A DNA stretch of 64,000 nucleotides from Arsukibacterium ikkense (lineage in GTDB: Bacteria > Pseudomonadota > Gammaproteobacteria > Enterobacterales > Alteromonadaceae). Under the pieces are notes generated by a model. That model saw only the letters and a list, made by a program, of their open reading frames with translations. It had not been told where the DNA came from and did not search any database. The stretch spans positions 62,001 to 126,000 of the forward strand of contig NZ_LAHO01000006.1 in NCBI RefSeq assembly GCF_000987775.1, given 5' to 3'. The position numbers and the translations under genes were made by a program. Shown here one piece after another: positions 16,585 to 25,585 of the stretch; the stretch's first letter is position 1; every line of letters starts with the position of its first letter.

Positions 16585-18414
16585 TTATTCGACAGTAACC
16601 GACTTGGCCAGGTTACGCGGCTGGTCTACGTCGGTGCCTTTAATAATGGCAACGTAGTAGCTTAGCAACTGCAGTGGCAGGGTATAGACAATCGGCGCCA
16701 GAATACCGGCAACGTGTGGCACGTTTATCACCCGCATGGTGGCGTCAGACTGGAACTTGGCGTCGGTGTCGGCAAACACATATAAAATGCCGCCGCGAGC
16801 GCGCACTTCTTCTACGTTTGATTTCAGTTTTTCCAGCAGGTCGTTATTCGGTGCCACCACAATAATTGGCATCTGAGCGTCGATCAGCGCCAGGGGGCCG
16901 TGTTTTAACTCGCCGGCGGCATAAGCCTCGGCATGAATGTAAGAAATTTCTTTCAGCTTTAACGCCCCTTCCATGGCGATGGGGTACTGATCGCCACGGC
17001 CTAAAAACAGCGCGTGGTGTTTGTCGGCAAATTCTTCGGCCAGCGCTTCAATTTGTGGCGCCAGCGCCAGGGTTTGCTCCAGTTTGCCCGGTAAGCTTTT
17101 CAGCGCTTCGGTCAGCTCGCGCTGCTGGGCACTGCTTAAGCCGTTATATTTGCCAATGGCCAGGGTTAACATGGCCAGGCCAACCAGCTGAGTAGTAAAG
17201 GCTTTGGTAGATGCCACGCCGATTTCTGCGCCGGCGCGGGTCATAAAGGCTAAATCAGATTCACGCACCAGGGATGAACCGGCCACGTTACAAATGGTTA
17301 AACTGCCGACATAACCAGCTTCTTTGGCCAGGCGCAGCGCAGCCAGGGTATCGGCCGTTTCGCCGGACTGGGAAATACTGACCAGCAGGCTGTTTGGCTG
17401 CACAAAGGATTTGCGGTAACGAAATTCTGAGGCAATTTCAACATTACAGGAAATGCCGCCTAACGACTCTAACCAGTAGCGCGCCACCATACCGGAGTGA
17501 TAGCTGGTACCACAGGCGACGATTTGCACGTGTTTCACTTGTTTAAACAGCTCGGCCGCGCCGTTGCCGAAGGTTTCGTCCAGCACACTGTCACTGCTTA
17601 GGCGGCCTTCCAGCGTATTGTTGATAGCCGTTGGCTGCTCGTAAATTTCTTTGAGCATAAAGTGGCGGTACTGGCCTTTGTCGCCGGCGTCATAGCTGAC
17701 ATTTGACTCATGCACCTCGCGCTCAACGGCATGGCCATTGCTATCGAAAATGCTAACGCTATGGCGGGTGATCTCGGCTACGTCACCTTCTTCTAAAAAG
17801 ATAAAACGGCGGGTAACCGGCAGTAGTGCCAGCTGATCAGAAGCAATAAAATTTTCACCAATACCCAGGCCAATGACCAACGGGCTGCCAGAACGCGCCA
17901 CCACCACCCGGCTGGGGTCGGTTTTATCCAGTAACACTGTGCCATAAGCGCCGTGCAGTTGTTTCACCGATGTTTGCACCGCGCTGAGCAGCGAGCCGGC
18001 GCTTTTCAGCTCTTCTTCCACTAAATGAGCGATAACTTCAGTGTCGGTGTCAGAGCTAAACACATAGCCTTTGGCTTTTAACGCGTCGCGCAGCGGGCTG
18101 TGGTTTTCAATAATACCGTTGTGCACCACAATAATATTGCTGGATAGATGCGGGTGGGCATTGCGCTCGCTCGGCTCGCCATGGGTGGCCCAGCGGGTAT
18201 GGGCAATACCGGTGCCACCTGCCGCGGGAGTTTCCGCTACGGCATCAGCCAGCTCTTTTACTTTGCCTAACCGGCGCAGCCGGCTTAGCTCGCCAGCGGC
18301 ATTCACCACTGCCACACCCGCCGAGTCGTAACCGCGATACTCCAGGCGGCGCAAGCCTTCAACCAGAATATCCACGACATCACGTTGCGCCACAGCGCCG
18401 ACTATTCCACACAT
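16585..18414 (-). CDS. glmS: Glutamine--fructose-6-phosphate aminotransferase (isomerising)
   Basis: A 609-residue cytoplasmic enzyme that makes glucosamine-6-phosphate from fructose-6-phosphate and glutamine, the first step to UDP-GlcNAc. The N-terminal Ntn glutaminase domain starts MCGIVGAV, with Cys2 as nucleophile after Met removal, followed by [11 protein letters not shown] and TRWATHG. Two SIS sugar-isomerase domains follow ([17 protein letters not shown]). The C-terminus [11 protein letters not shown] is the canonical one. GGAGAG precedes the ATG. It lies 49 bp after a DeoR-type regulator and is probably co-transcribed with it. The partner enzyme glmU is in the same window at 37922-39286, not adjacent as in E. 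coli. No sign of a glmS ribozyme in the leader. Confidence 0.98.
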   Translation of the reverse strand: MCGIVGAVAQRDVVDILVEGLRRLEYRGYDSAGVAVVNAAGELSRLRRLGKVKELADAVAETPAAGGTGIAHTRWATHGEPSERNAHPHLSSNIIVVHNGIIENHSPLRDALKAKGYVFSSDTDTEVIAHLVEEELKSAGSLLSAVQTSVKQLHGAYGTVLLDKTDPSRVVVARSGSPLVIGLGIGENFIASDQLALLPVTRRFIFLEEGDVAEITRHSVSIFDSNGHAVEREVHESNVSYDAGDKGQYRHFMLKEIYEQPTAINNTLEGRLSSDSVLDETFGNGAAELFKQVKHVQIVACGTSYHSGMVARYWLESLGGISCNVEIASEFRYRKSFVQPNSLLVSISQSGETADTLAALRLAKEAGYVGSLTICNVAGSSLVRESDLAFMTRAGAEIGVASTKAFTTQLVGLAMLTLAIGKYNGLSSAQQRELTEALKSLPGKLEQTLALAPQIEALAEEFADKHHALFLGRGDQYPIAMEGALKLKEISYIHAEAYAAGELKHGPLALIDAQMPIIVVAPNNDLLEKLKSNVEEVRARGGILYVFADTDAKFQSDATMRVINVPHVAGILAPIVYTLPLQLLSYYVAIIKGTDVDQPRNLAKSVTVE

Positions 18415-18463
18415 AATTTCTCTCCGTTAATCCGTTAAATTCAGCTTAAGTTGAGCGGGTGAA

Positions 18464-19231
18464 TCAGGCCTGAACCCTGATCACCTTCACCCCTTGTTCG
18501 GTTATCTGGGCGACGGCGGCATCGCTTAAGCCATCGTCACTAATCAGTACTTTTACCATGGCCCAGGGCAGCTCCAGGTTATGGATTTTCCGCCCCAGCT
18601 TGTCAGATTCCAGCATCACTATCACTTCACGGGCGCTTTCGGCCATTACCCGGCTTAAACTATACAGTTCGTTATAAGTGGTAGTACCGCGCGCCAGGTC
18701 GATACCATCGGCGCCAATAAACAGTTGGTCAAAATCGTAGGCGCGTAACACCTGCTCAGCCAGCTGCCCCTGAAAGGCCTCGGATTGCGGGTCCCAGGTG
18801 CCGCCGGTCATCAGCAAGGTAGGTTCATTCTCCAGTTCGCGCAGCGCATTGGCAACTGCCAGTGAGTTGGTCATCACCACCAGGCCTTGTTTACTGGCCA
18901 GCTCTGGCAGCAATGCCGCTGTGGTGCGGCCGCTGTCGATAATAATCCGGTAATGATCTTTAATCAGCTCAGCTGCTGCTTTGGCGATTGCCAGCTTTCG
19001 CTTTGAAACCTTCTCAAAACTGGAGTCGGACACAAAATCCTGCGGTACCGGCACAGCACCACCGTAACGCCGCAACAACAAGCCAGCTTGTTCCAGTACC
19101 GTTAAGTCTTTGCGAATAGTCACTTCAGAGGTTTGAAAGCGCTCGGCAAACTGCTCTACCGACAACTCACCCTGCTGTTGTAACTGGCTGACAATCAGGT
19201 GACGCCGCTGCTGAGTATTGCGTTTATTCAT
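18464..19231 (-). CDS. DeoR-family transcriptional regulator next to glmS (GlmR-like)
   Basis: A 255-residue repressor with an N-terminal DeoR winged helix (RRHLIVSQLQQQGELSVEQ, then TSEVTIRKDLTVLEQAGLL) and a C-terminal sugar-phosphate sensing domain (IIIDSGRTTAALLPEL, LFIGADGID). DeoR proteins of this type upstream of glmS are thought to sense amino-sugar phosphate and control glmS. The ATG at 19231 gives the usual family length; the open frame extends to a GTG without a good ribosome site. A CTTTCG inverted repeat lies just upstream (19249-19276) and could be its own operator. Confidence 0.85.
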   Translation of the reverse strand: MNKRNTQQRRHLIVSQLQQQGELSVEQFAERFQTSEVTIRKDLTVLEQAGLLLRRYGGAVPVPQDFVSDSSFEKVSKRKLAIAKAAAELIKDHYRIIIDSGRTTAALLPELASKQGLVVMTNSLAVANALRELENEPTLLMTGGTWDPQSEAFQGQLAEQVLRAYDFDQLFIGADGIDLARGTTTYNELYSLSRVMAESAREVIVMLESDKLGRKIHNLELPWAMVKVLISDDGLSDAAVAQITEQGVKVIRVQA

Positions 19232-19248
19232 GGGCTTTGCTTTTAAGT

Positions 19249-19276
19249 TCTTTCGATTAAGTTTCACAACGAAAGA
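19249..19276. promoter_or_regulatory. Candidate DeoR-type operator (TCTTTCG-N14-CGAAAGA)
   Basis: A perfect 7-bp inverted repeat with a 14-bp spacer, 18-45 bp before the regulator start. CTTTCG half-sites are typical of DeoR-family repressors such as AgaR. A second inverted repeat, GCCAAT-N7-ATTGGC, lies further upstream at 19285-19303. Confidence 0.5.
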
Positions 19277-19396
19277 TATTCTACGCCAATTTTATCCATT
19301 GGCAAGTTTCCACAGCGGCAGATTGCAGATTTTTTCGCCTGAGTTAGAATGCTGTTACTTTTGTAACCAATATAATTTCAATAGTGGAGCCTTGGC

Positions 19397-20239
19397 ATGA
19401 GAGCAGCCCTGTTATTATTGGCCGGTATAAGTGGCAACTTACTGGCCAACCCGCAAGATATCCAGATTGATATCATGCTCAATTTTATGGCGCAAAGTGG
19501 CCAGCTACAACAGCAAGCCGAATGCACCGGTTTACCTGAGCAACGGCTGCGCGAACTGTATCGCAGTACTTTGCGGCATTGTGGCCTGGATCATGAAGAT
19601 CCGGAGCATGAAACCTGCGTTAAGCAACGCTTACTGACCACGGGCGTACCACAAGAGCGCTGGGAGCAGTGCGATCAAGACGATAACCCACAGGATGCGA
19701 TATTGGCTCAACTGGATGCCATATATGAACGCATAGGGGAGAGGGCACCAACGGCGGCAGAGCAGGCACACATTGACCAGTTACTAACGCAAATGCAGCA
19801 GCAAGGCATGCAGGAGCTGCAACAAATGATGAACCATCTGTCTGCAGCCAGCGCCGGCACAGAAGATGTTATTACCTTACCTATAATGCCAGACAGCAAG
19901 ATGTTAATGCATATCCCTGGCGGCATTGGTATCGAAATAGGCGACAATATGGTTCACTCGCTACCCGGCGCCTCTTTTGCAAGCACCAAAACCCCGGCCC
20001 AGGTGTTGGCATACTATCAGCAGCAATTACCGGCTTTCAGACTGCACAACTTCAGCCTGGGCGATAGCACCGAACATGCGCTAATGCAGCACTTGCCTGC
20101 CGGTTTTCATTATCCAGAGGCAATTTTAAGCGGTATCAGTATTCCGCACATTCATATTCAGCAGGCGAACAGCATAGCCGAGCAATTGTTACCCGGCGCC
20201 AGAACCTTGTTCTTTATTTATTATCAACCAGGTGGGTAA
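19397..20239 (+). CDS. Conserved-looking exported protein of unknown function
   Basis: A 280-residue protein I cannot assign. A short N-terminal signal peptide (MRAALLLLAGISGNLLANP) implies export to the periplasm. The next ~70 residues hold four Cys (ECTG, HCGL, TCVK, QCDQ) that could form two disulfides, with spacing reminiscent of small Cys-rich helical domains. Then come a helical Gln/Leu-rich segment and a C-terminal half with an IPGGIGIEIGDNMVHSLPG block. GGAG lies seven bases before the ATG. The gene stands alone, divergent from the DeoR-glmS operon, and is followed by a Fur-type control region. Confidence 0.6.
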   Translation: MRAALLLLAGISGNLLANPQDIQIDIMLNFMAQSGQLQQQAECTGLPEQRLRELYRSTLRHCGLDHEDPEHETCVKQRLLTTGVPQERWEQCDQDDNPQDAILAQLDAIYERIGERAPTAAEQAHIDQLLTQMQQQGMQELQQMMNHLSAASAGTEDVITLPIMPDSKMLMHIPGGIGIEIGDNMVHSLPGASFASTKTPAQVLAYYQQQLPAFRLHNFSLGDSTEHALMQHLPAGFHYPEAILSGISIPHIHIQQANSIAEQLLPGARTLFFIYYQPGG

Positions 20240-20286
20240 CAGCTGTAAGTCAAAATCAGCTGTTGCAGCAAAAGATCAGAATAAAA

Positions 20287-20305
20287 CTTAATGATAATTA
20301 TTTGC
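20287..20305. promoter_or_regulatory. Fur box
   Basis: 14 of 19 positions match the GATAATGATAATCATTATC consensus, including an unbroken TAATGATAAT core. It overlaps the -35 region of the promoter at 20302-20330, the position expected for iron-dependent repression. Confidence 0.65.
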
Positions 20306-20330
20306 ATTTAAAAAATAGCTGGTTTATAGT
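20302..20330 (+). promoter_or_regulatory. Sigma-70 promoter under the Fur box
   Basis: TTGCAT, exactly 17 bp, then TATAGT. Predicted start of transcription is near 20337. Confidence 0.65.
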
Positions 20331-20336
20331 TCTGCT

Positions 20337-20433
20337 CGTCACGGACTGACACTGACTGGCCCCGGATGGGCCGTCTCTGGTCGTTGTTTTACTTGTCTTG
20401 CACTTTGGGGTGGCTAACGCTGCCCCTTTTTTT
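20337..20433 (+). ncRNA. Candidate Fur-regulated small RNA (~97 nt)
   Basis: The stretch from the predicted start to an intrinsic terminator has no ORF. An internal hairpin is formed by GGCCC and GGGCC around CGGAT, extended by GAC/GTC. A single-stranded, U-rich middle follows (GTTGTTTTACTTGTCTTGC), then a terminator stem (GGGGTGGC / GCTGCCCC) and seven T residues. Size, layout and Fur box match RyhB/PrrF-type iron-sparing RNAs, though I recognise no sequence identity. It could instead be an attenuated leader of the flavoreductase gene 27 bp downstream. Confidence 0.5.
20407..20433 (+). terminator. Terminator of the candidate small RNA
   Basis: An 8-bp stem with two G-U pairs, loop TAAC, then T7. 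It sits upstream of, not after, the next coding gene. Confidence 0.8.
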
Positions 20434-20459
20434 AAGCTGGCTGCGGCTTTGAGGTGATG

Positions 20460-22262
20460 ATGTTCAGGCGCTGGTTAACCCTGCTGGATAAAAGCTGTCT
20501 GTTGTTGGCGGCTCTGTTGCCTGTCTGGTGGCTGGGCTACCGCGACCTTGTGGCGCAACCGCTATTGCTGGGCTACTTTTATCTGGTTACCCTGGCCAGT
20601 AATATTATTGGTAGTCAGCAAAGCGCTGCGCAAGCCAGTTTCTGGCAATGGCTGGAACAAACGCTGCTGCTGGCCGTGCTGCTACTTTGCACAGTGCTGT
20701 ATTTAAACAGCGCCAGCGTGCAGCAACGCTTTGACGCCCTGCTCGCCGCCGGCAGTGTCGTCAGCAGCCTGCTATTAATCTGTCGCGGCTGGCTTAGCAG
20801 CCAACAACAAAGCGCTGACAACCCGCCGACTGAGCTTACTTCCCCCCAGCCCCCCTGGTTAATTGGTTATGCCAGCCAAACCGGCTATGCCGAGCAGCTG
20901 GCCCGCCAAACGGCCCGCCAGTTCAATGCCTGCGGTATTGCCTGCAGCCTGCGCAGCCTGAACGAGCTAAACCCGGCCATGCTTGGGCAATATAGCGGCG
21001 CACTGCTGGTGGTCAGTACCTATGGTGAGGGCGAAGCGCCTGACAATGCGTTGCAATTCCAGCAGCAAGCGAGCGGTTGGCAACAGGCATTACCGCAATT
21101 ACCGTTTGCTATTCTGGCGCTGGGCGATCGCAGCTATCAGCAATTTTGTGGCTTTGGCCACTGGCTGCATCAATGGTTTTGTCAGCGCCAGGCCCGGGCG
21201 TTGCAGGCAGTAACCGAACTGGACAGCCAGCGTAATAGCAACGGCGCATTGCAGCAATGGCACCAGCTACTGGCCAGCATTACCGGCCAGCAGCCCACAG
21301 ACACGACAGCAAGCACAGAATTAATTTTGCCAGAGCAAACCCGCTGGCTACCCAGCAAGCTGATCAGCCGCTATCTGGCTAACCCAGGCAGCCAGGGCGC
21401 GCCCTGTTATGTGATTAAACTGGCGGTTGAACCAGACAGCCAATGGCAGGCCGGCGATATTGTTGCCGTGCAACCACAGAACAGCAAATGCGATGTGGCA
21501 CTATGGCTTACCCGCCATCAGTTGTATGGCTGTCAGCAAGTTCATTATCTGGGCCAGCCTATGCCGCTGTGTTGTGCGCTGGCTAAGTTAGCCTTGTCCG
21601 GGGTTACGCCGCCGGCACAGGGCGAAGCGCTGGAGCCCTGGCTGGCCCGACAACCACAGTTACCGCTGCGCCATTATTCTATTGCATCGATCCCCAGCGA
21701 AGGTCAGCTGACTCTGCTGGTGCGCCAGGCAAGCCACGCAGATGGCACTCTGGGCATAGGTTCTGGCTGGCTGACCAGCTGGCTGAGCGAGCAGCAACCT
21801 TTTCAGCTGCAACTGCGCCGGCACAGCCATTTTCAGCTGCCGGCTGACGACAGGCCGCTGCTGTTTATCGCTAATGGCACCGGCATCGCCGGTATTCGCG
21901 CCTTACTGGCCGAGCGGATCGCCAGAAAGCAGGCCAACAACTGGCTTATTTTTGGCGAGCGTAGCCAGCAAACTGACTTTTTCTTTGCCCGGGATATTCA
22001 GCGCTGGCAGCAGCAAGGCTTTATTGGCCGCTGTCAGCTGGTGTTTTCCAGGGATCAGGCAGCAAAACGTTATGTGCAGCACTGCCTGGCGGAACAGGCC
22101 ACAGCCGTACGTGAGCTGGTTGACGCAGGCGGCGCCATATACGTTTGTGGCAGCCTGCTGGGCATGGGTAGTGCCGTGCACTCGGTGTTAACCGACATTT
22201 TGGGCAGCAGCCCGCTTAACGTACTGCAGCAACAAGGCCGCTACCGCCGGGATCTGTATTAA
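20460..22262 (+). CDS. Membrane-anchored flavodoxin/FAD reductase (sulfite-reductase-alpha-like)
   Basis: A ~600-residue diflavin reductase. Two or three hydrophobic segments at ~10-30, ~35-60 and ~75-110 are followed by a flavodoxin domain (GYASQTGYAEQLA, STYGEGEAPDN, LALGDRSYQQF), an FAD domain with the RxYSxxS motif as RHYSIAS, and an NADP domain (ANGTGIAGIRAL, YVCGSLLGMG). It would pass electrons from NADPH through FAD and FMN. Membrane anchoring and the upstream Fur box suggest ferric or siderophore reduction rather than sulfite assimilation, because no cysI is nearby. GAGG favours the third in-frame start codon at 20460. A single hairpin follows the stop. Confidence 0.85.
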   Translation: MFRRWLTLLDKSCLLLAALLPVWWLGYRDLVAQPLLLGYFYLVTLASNIIGSQQSAAQASFWQWLEQTLLLAVLLLCTVLYLNSASVQQRFDALLAAGSVVSSLLLICRGWLSSQQQSADNPPTELTSPQPPWLIGYASQTGYAEQLARQTARQFNACGIACSLRSLNELNPAMLGQYSGALLVVSTYGEGEAPDNALQFQQQASGWQQALPQLPFAILALGDRSYQQFCGFGHWLHQWFCQRQARALQAVTELDSQRNSNGALQQWHQLLASITGQQPTDTTASTELILPEQTRWLPSKLISRYLANPGSQGAPCYVIKLAVEPDSQWQAGDIVAVQPQNSKCDVALWLTRHQLYGCQQVHYLGQPMPLCCALAKLALSGVTPPAQGEALEPWLARQPQLPLRHYSIASIPSEGQLTLLVRQASHADGTLGIGSGWLTSWLSEQQPFQLQLRRHSHFQLPADDRPLLFIANGTGIAGIRALLAERIARKQANNWLIFGERSQQTDFFFARDIQRWQQQGFIGRCQLVFSRDQAAKRYVQHCLAEQATAVRELVDAGGAIYVCGSLLGMGSAVHSVLTDILGSSPLNVLQQQGRYRRDLY

Positions 22263-22264
22263 AT

Positions 22265-22286
22265 CAGCAGCCGTTATTGGCTGCTG
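22265..22286. terminator. Hairpin between convergent genes
   Basis: Perfect 8-bp stem CAGCAGCC / GGCTGCTG overlapping the last codons of the DUF1439 gene; T-runs are weak on both sides, so termination is uncertain. Confidence 0.4.
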
Positions 22287-22834
22287 GGGCTAAACGCCAA
22301 TCTGCCTTGTTGTACCGCCATATTTAACGGCACTGCGGTCAGCAATTTAATGGTGGGGTTACTTTGGTCAAGCCGGTACACCGGATTAGACGCCAGATAG
22401 CCATTAACCAGTTGCAATAACTCATTACTCACCGGGGCTAAATTGCCGCGATAGCCGGCCGCTTCAATGCTGCTATCGAGCAATTTCACCGAGCGGATAA
22501 AAATGGCTTTTTCAGTGGCATCATAATAAGGCGCACCTTCAATTTGCAGCTTTAAGTTAGCCGGGTAACTTAAACCAAATAATGACAATACCGCAGTGGC
22601 GTCGGTGTTGATCCGCACCAAATCGCTATTGTCCGGGCCAATAGCCACCTGCATTTTATCCACCGCCATTTTCAGCGGAATACCGGCCACATCGGCCTGG
22701 CGGGTTAACTTTGGTAGCTGCGCGCTAAGCATCTGTTCTAAATCGGCTTCACTAACATTGTAGGTTGATAACGAACCAAGCTGGGCGCAGCTGGCCAGCA
22801 CTAGCATAAACATCAAACCAAAAACTATACGCAT
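22274..22834 (-). CDS. DUF1439 (YceB-like) lipoprotein
   Basis: A 186-residue lipoprotein: the short signal peptide ends in LASC with Cys16. The rest matches the DUF1439/YceB pattern (YNVSEADLEQML at the start of the mature part, INTDATAVLSLFGLSYPANLKL, IFIRSVKLLDSS), a family with a lipid-binding tubular fold. The function is unknown; an envelope lipid role is plausible. It is monocistronic, convergent with the flavoreductase and divergent from the YtrA-type operon. Confidence 0.8.
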   Translation of the reverse strand: MRIVFGLMFMLVLASCAQLGSLSTYNVSEADLEQMLSAQLPKLTRQADVAGIPLKMAVDKMQVAIGPDNSDLVRINTDATAVLSLFGLSYPANLKLQIEGAPYYDATEKAIFIRSVKLLDSSIEAAGYRGNLAPVSNELLQLVNGYLASNPVYRLDQSNPTIKLLTAVPLNMAVQQGRLAFSPSSQ

Positions 22835-22985
22835 AAGTATTTCCTGTTAAACAACATTTTCGGTGTAACACGGTAACCGGTGTAGCTTAGTATAACCTGA
22901 ATCAGCACCTGTTAACCCAAAAGCACCGCACAGCGCTGTGACTTTGTTGGTATTTTTATTGAAATCCTGCTTGCGTCTCAAAATA

Positions 22986-23011
22986 AACTGTATTAGTGTA
23001 TTAATACAGTT
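22986..23011. promoter_or_regulatory. Operator of the YtrA-type GntR regulator
   Basis: A perfect 10-bp inverted repeat (AACTGTATTA / TAATACAGTT) with a 6-bp spacer, 20 bp before the ABC ATPase start. Size and symmetry fit GntR/YtrA family dimers, and the operon ends with such a regulator (25199-25585), so autoregulation is likely. Confidence 0.7.
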
Positions 23012-23030
23012 CATTTTTGGAGACAGGGAT

Positions 23031-23909
23031 ATGCCCGACATTATTGAGATAACTCAGTTACAACGTAAGTACGATAATAAAGTTATTCTGGAAAATATCA
23101 CTACCCGGGTAAAGCCGGGTGATGTTATCGCCCTGCTAGGAAAAAATGGCGCCGGCAAAACCACCTTGCTGGAAACTATTCTTGGTTTTGCCTTACCCCA
23201 ACAAGGCGAAGTGCGGCTGTTTGGCACCCTTAGCACCGACATTGCAACCAGAGAAAAGCAACTTATCGGCTTTGTGCCACAGCAGGATGAATTGCTGGAT
23301 CAATTAAGCGCGGATGAACATTTACAACTGTTTGCCCGCTTTCAACCGCACTGGGATCAGACGTTATGTGAGCGGCTGTGTCTAAGCTGGGAAATTCCGT
23401 TACAGAAACAGATCAGTAAGTTGTCGGTGGGACAACGCCAGAAACTGGCGATTATTCTGGCGTTGTGCCATAAGCCTCAATTACTGGTGCTGGATGAACC
23501 CGTCGCCAGCCTGGATCCGATAGCCCGCCGCCAATTTTTAACGGAACTGGTTAATATTGCAGCGGATCAGCAAAGTGTCATTATTTTCTCCTCTCATATC
23601 GTCACCGATATGGAAAGAGTTGCGAACCAGGTTTGGTTGTTAAAAGATCACCAACTTGCCTGGCAAGGCGAGCTGGATACCCTGAAAGAATCCGTAGTTC
23701 GGTTGCATATCAGTGCACAGCAGCCTTTTCCCGGGCCGCTAAGCCTGCCCCATATGCTGCGCCAGCGGATACAAGGCAATGTGGCGACTGTAACAGTACA
23801 AAACTGGCAGGATGCCGAGCTAACAACCTTAGCACAGCAACTACAGGCGCAAATCCGGGTGGAACAGCTGAATCTGGAAGATATTTTTCTGGAGTTGCAT
23901 GAATGCTAA
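23031..23909 (+). CDS. ABC transporter ATP-binding protein (YtrB-like)
   Basis: A 292-residue ABC ATPase. Walker A GKNGAGKTT is near residue 38; a Q-loop lies in VPQQDE; signature LSVGQRQK and Walker B LLVLDEPVASLDP follow. A short C-terminal extension resembles those of YtrB/CcmA-type exporters. The ATG at 23031 has AGGGAT upstream and lies just past the operator; the longer open frame runs through the promoter and is not used. It overlaps the next gene by 11 bp. Such YtrA-regulated operons often respond to cell-envelope stress or antibiotics. Confidence 0.88.
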   Translation: MPDIIEITQLQRKYDNKVILENITTRVKPGDVIALLGKNGAGKTTLLETILGFALPQQGEVRLFGTLSTDIATREKQLIGFVPQQDELLDQLSADEHLQLFARFQPHWDQTLCERLCLSWEIPLQKQISKLSVGQRQKLAIILALCHKPQLLVLDEPVASLDPIARRQFLTELVNIAADQQSVIIFSSHIVTDMERVANQVWLLKDHQLAWQGELDTLKESVVRLHISAQQPFPGPLSLPHMLRQRIQGNVATVTVQNWQDAELTTLAQQLQAQIRVEQLNLEDIFLELHEC

Positions 23910-25206
23910 GGATGAGCCTTTAATGACAACGCTTAAATTTCCGCCGCTATTTACCCAGCTTTCCCGGATGCTGACGCTACTTGAAATGAGCGTTGGCTGG
24001 TGGTATTTCATCGCTTTTTTCTGGATCCTGGGTTTTGTCAACAATGCCAGTTTATACGTGGCAAACGTTGTTTTATTTTTGTATTACTATCTGCGTTTGT
24101 TACCAGCAATAGCGGCATTAATAACCAGCAGTTACGGCCGGCTATTGTTGAGCAAGGCACAAACAACTCTGCTACCTTTTTTGCTGGTCAGCGTGATAAC
24201 CCTGCTCTGCTCACCGGGCGTTGTCCAGTATACGGCGCTGCCGTATCCGGAGGCGTTACTCACCTTATTTTGTAGCCATCTGTTACTGCATACCATCGTA
24301 TTTGCTGATAAAGGCCGCAGCTCCGCCTCCGGGCTGGTTATCTTTCCGGTGTGGCTGGTGATGTTTAATCCACAATGGTTTTTGCAAACGAGCTGGTTAG
24401 TACCGGTAGCACAGCCTTTACCCATGATCCTGTTTTACACGCTTAGCCTGATAGCGGCGGTGTATTTGCCAAAACTTTCCGGGCAACGGCGCAGCACAGG
24501 CCGCCAACAATCTGAGCATTTGTGGCGTTTTCGCTGGCGCGCCATCCCTAAATTTCAGCCAACGTTGGCGGCCAGCTATCTGTTTCAGTGTAATGCCCGG
24601 CCACTCGTTCGCTTATTGGTATTTTCAGCAGTTTGTGCCGCTGCTCCTCTGCTGCAAAGCGCAGTGTATTATTGGTTTAACAGCAGCTGGCAATGGTTTC
24701 CTGTACTTGACTGGAAAGTGCTGAACGAGCTTTTGTTTCTGGTTCCCCTTATTTACTGGCTATACACTATTGATTCTGCAACTGGCAGAACCAAAGCAGC
24801 CTGGCTGTACCTGCCGGTATCCAGACAACAACTATTCTATTTTTATGAGCGCCATTTTCTAAGCCAGTTAGTTATTTTCAGCCTGCCGGTGCTGCTGTTG
24901 CTTTACTTCTGGCAACCACAAAATCCTCTTTTACTACTCAGTAGTGGATTACTGCTAAGTAAGCTTTTGTTTATTACTTATTTATTGCTGTGCTTCCCAA
25001 ACAATACTAAAACCGGTTTTACGCTGACCTTTCTTTATTACAGTACATCCGCTTATCAGCTTTTTTCAGCGTCACAATCGGTACAACTTTATAGCCTGCT
25101 AAGCCTGCTGTTTGCGACTTTACTGCTGCGTCATTTTGCCGCAAAACGCTGGAAAATTCGGGACTACAGCCATAAAGCCACAAACATCAGGAGGCGCCAT
25201 GTTTAG
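23899..25206 (+). CDS. ABC transporter membrane protein of the YtrA-type operon
   Basis: A 435-residue, very hydrophobic protein with roughly ten predicted membrane segments and no recognisable enzyme motif. It is encoded between the ATPase and the GntR regulator and overlaps both, so it is the likely permease. GGAG precedes the ATG at 23899; a second ATG at 23923 with AAGGA is also possible. The substrate cannot be inferred. Confidence 0.7.
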   Translation: MNAKDEPLMTTLKFPPLFTQLSRMLTLLEMSVGWWYFIAFFWILGFVNNASLYVANVVLFLYYYLRLLPAIAALITSSYGRLLLSKAQTTLLPFLLVSVITLLCSPGVVQYTALPYPEALLTLFCSHLLLHTIVFADKGRSSASGLVIFPVWLVMFNPQWFLQTSWLVPVAQPLPMILFYTLSLIAAVYLPKLSGQRRSTGRQQSEHLWRFRWRAIPKFQPTLAASYLFQCNARPLVRLLVFSAVCAAAPLLQSAVYYWFNSSWQWFPVLDWKVLNELLFLVPLIYWLYTIDSATGRTKAAWLYLPVSRQQLFYFYERHFLSQLVIFSLPVLLLLYFWQPQNPLLLLSSGLLLSKLLFITYLLLCFPNNTKTGFTLTFLYYSTSAYQLFSASQSVQLYSLLSLLFATLLLRHFAAKRWKIRDYSHKATNIRRRHV

Positions 25207-25585
25207 TATCAACCCCAATAGCGGCGAGCCAATTTACCGCCAGCTTACCGAGCAAATTAAACGGATGGTGGCGGGCGGCCAGCTAAAAGCGGGTGATGCA
25301 TTGCCCTCGGTACGGGAATTGGCTTCGCAATATGCAGTAAACCCAATGACCATTTCTAAAGCTTACAGCCTGCTGGAAGCCGAAGGCGTGCTGGAGCGCC
25401 AGCGCGGCAAACCGATGATGATAGCGGCACAGGCGTCAACGGGGCAAAGTGAGCAGACTAGGCTAAAGCAGTTGCTGCCACAACTGGAGCAACTGGCAAT
25501 GGCTTCTCAGCAGTTGCAACTACCGAAACAGTCGGTATTGTTAGCGCTCGCCGCATTACTTGACAGGACGTCTGATGTTACTTAA
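25199..25585 (+). CDS. GntR-family regulator, YtrA subfamily
   Basis: A 128-residue one-domain regulator. The winged helix shows GEPIYRQLTEQIKRMV, LPSVRELASQYAVNPMTI and GVLERQRGK; only a short helical tail follows, as in YtrA proteins, which lack a large ligand domain. A perfect AGGAGG sits four bases before the ATG, and the start overlaps the permease stop by 8 bp. It should repress its own operon through the inverted repeat at 22986-23011. Confidence 0.9.
   Translation: MFSINPNSGEPIYRQLTEQIKRMVAGGQLKAGDALPSVRELASQYAVNPMTISKAYSLLEAEGVLERQRGKPMMIAAQASTGQSEQTRLKQLLPQLEQLAMASQQLQLPKQSVLLALAALLDRTSDVT

Noticed and set aside
18415-18463. glmS ribozyme or riboswitch in the glmS leader
   Set aside because: The gap to the regulator is only 49 bp, too short for the ribozyme, and that class is confined to Gram-positive bacteria.
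20454-20459. GTG or first ATG as start of the flavoreductase
   Set aside because: Both overlap or abut the GAGG ribosome site; the next ATG at 20460 has proper spacing.
20460-22262. Sulfite reductase alpha subunit (cysJ)
   Set aside because: The diflavin core fits, but the N-terminal membrane helices, the Fur box and the absence of cysI or cysH speak against assimilatory sulfite reduction.
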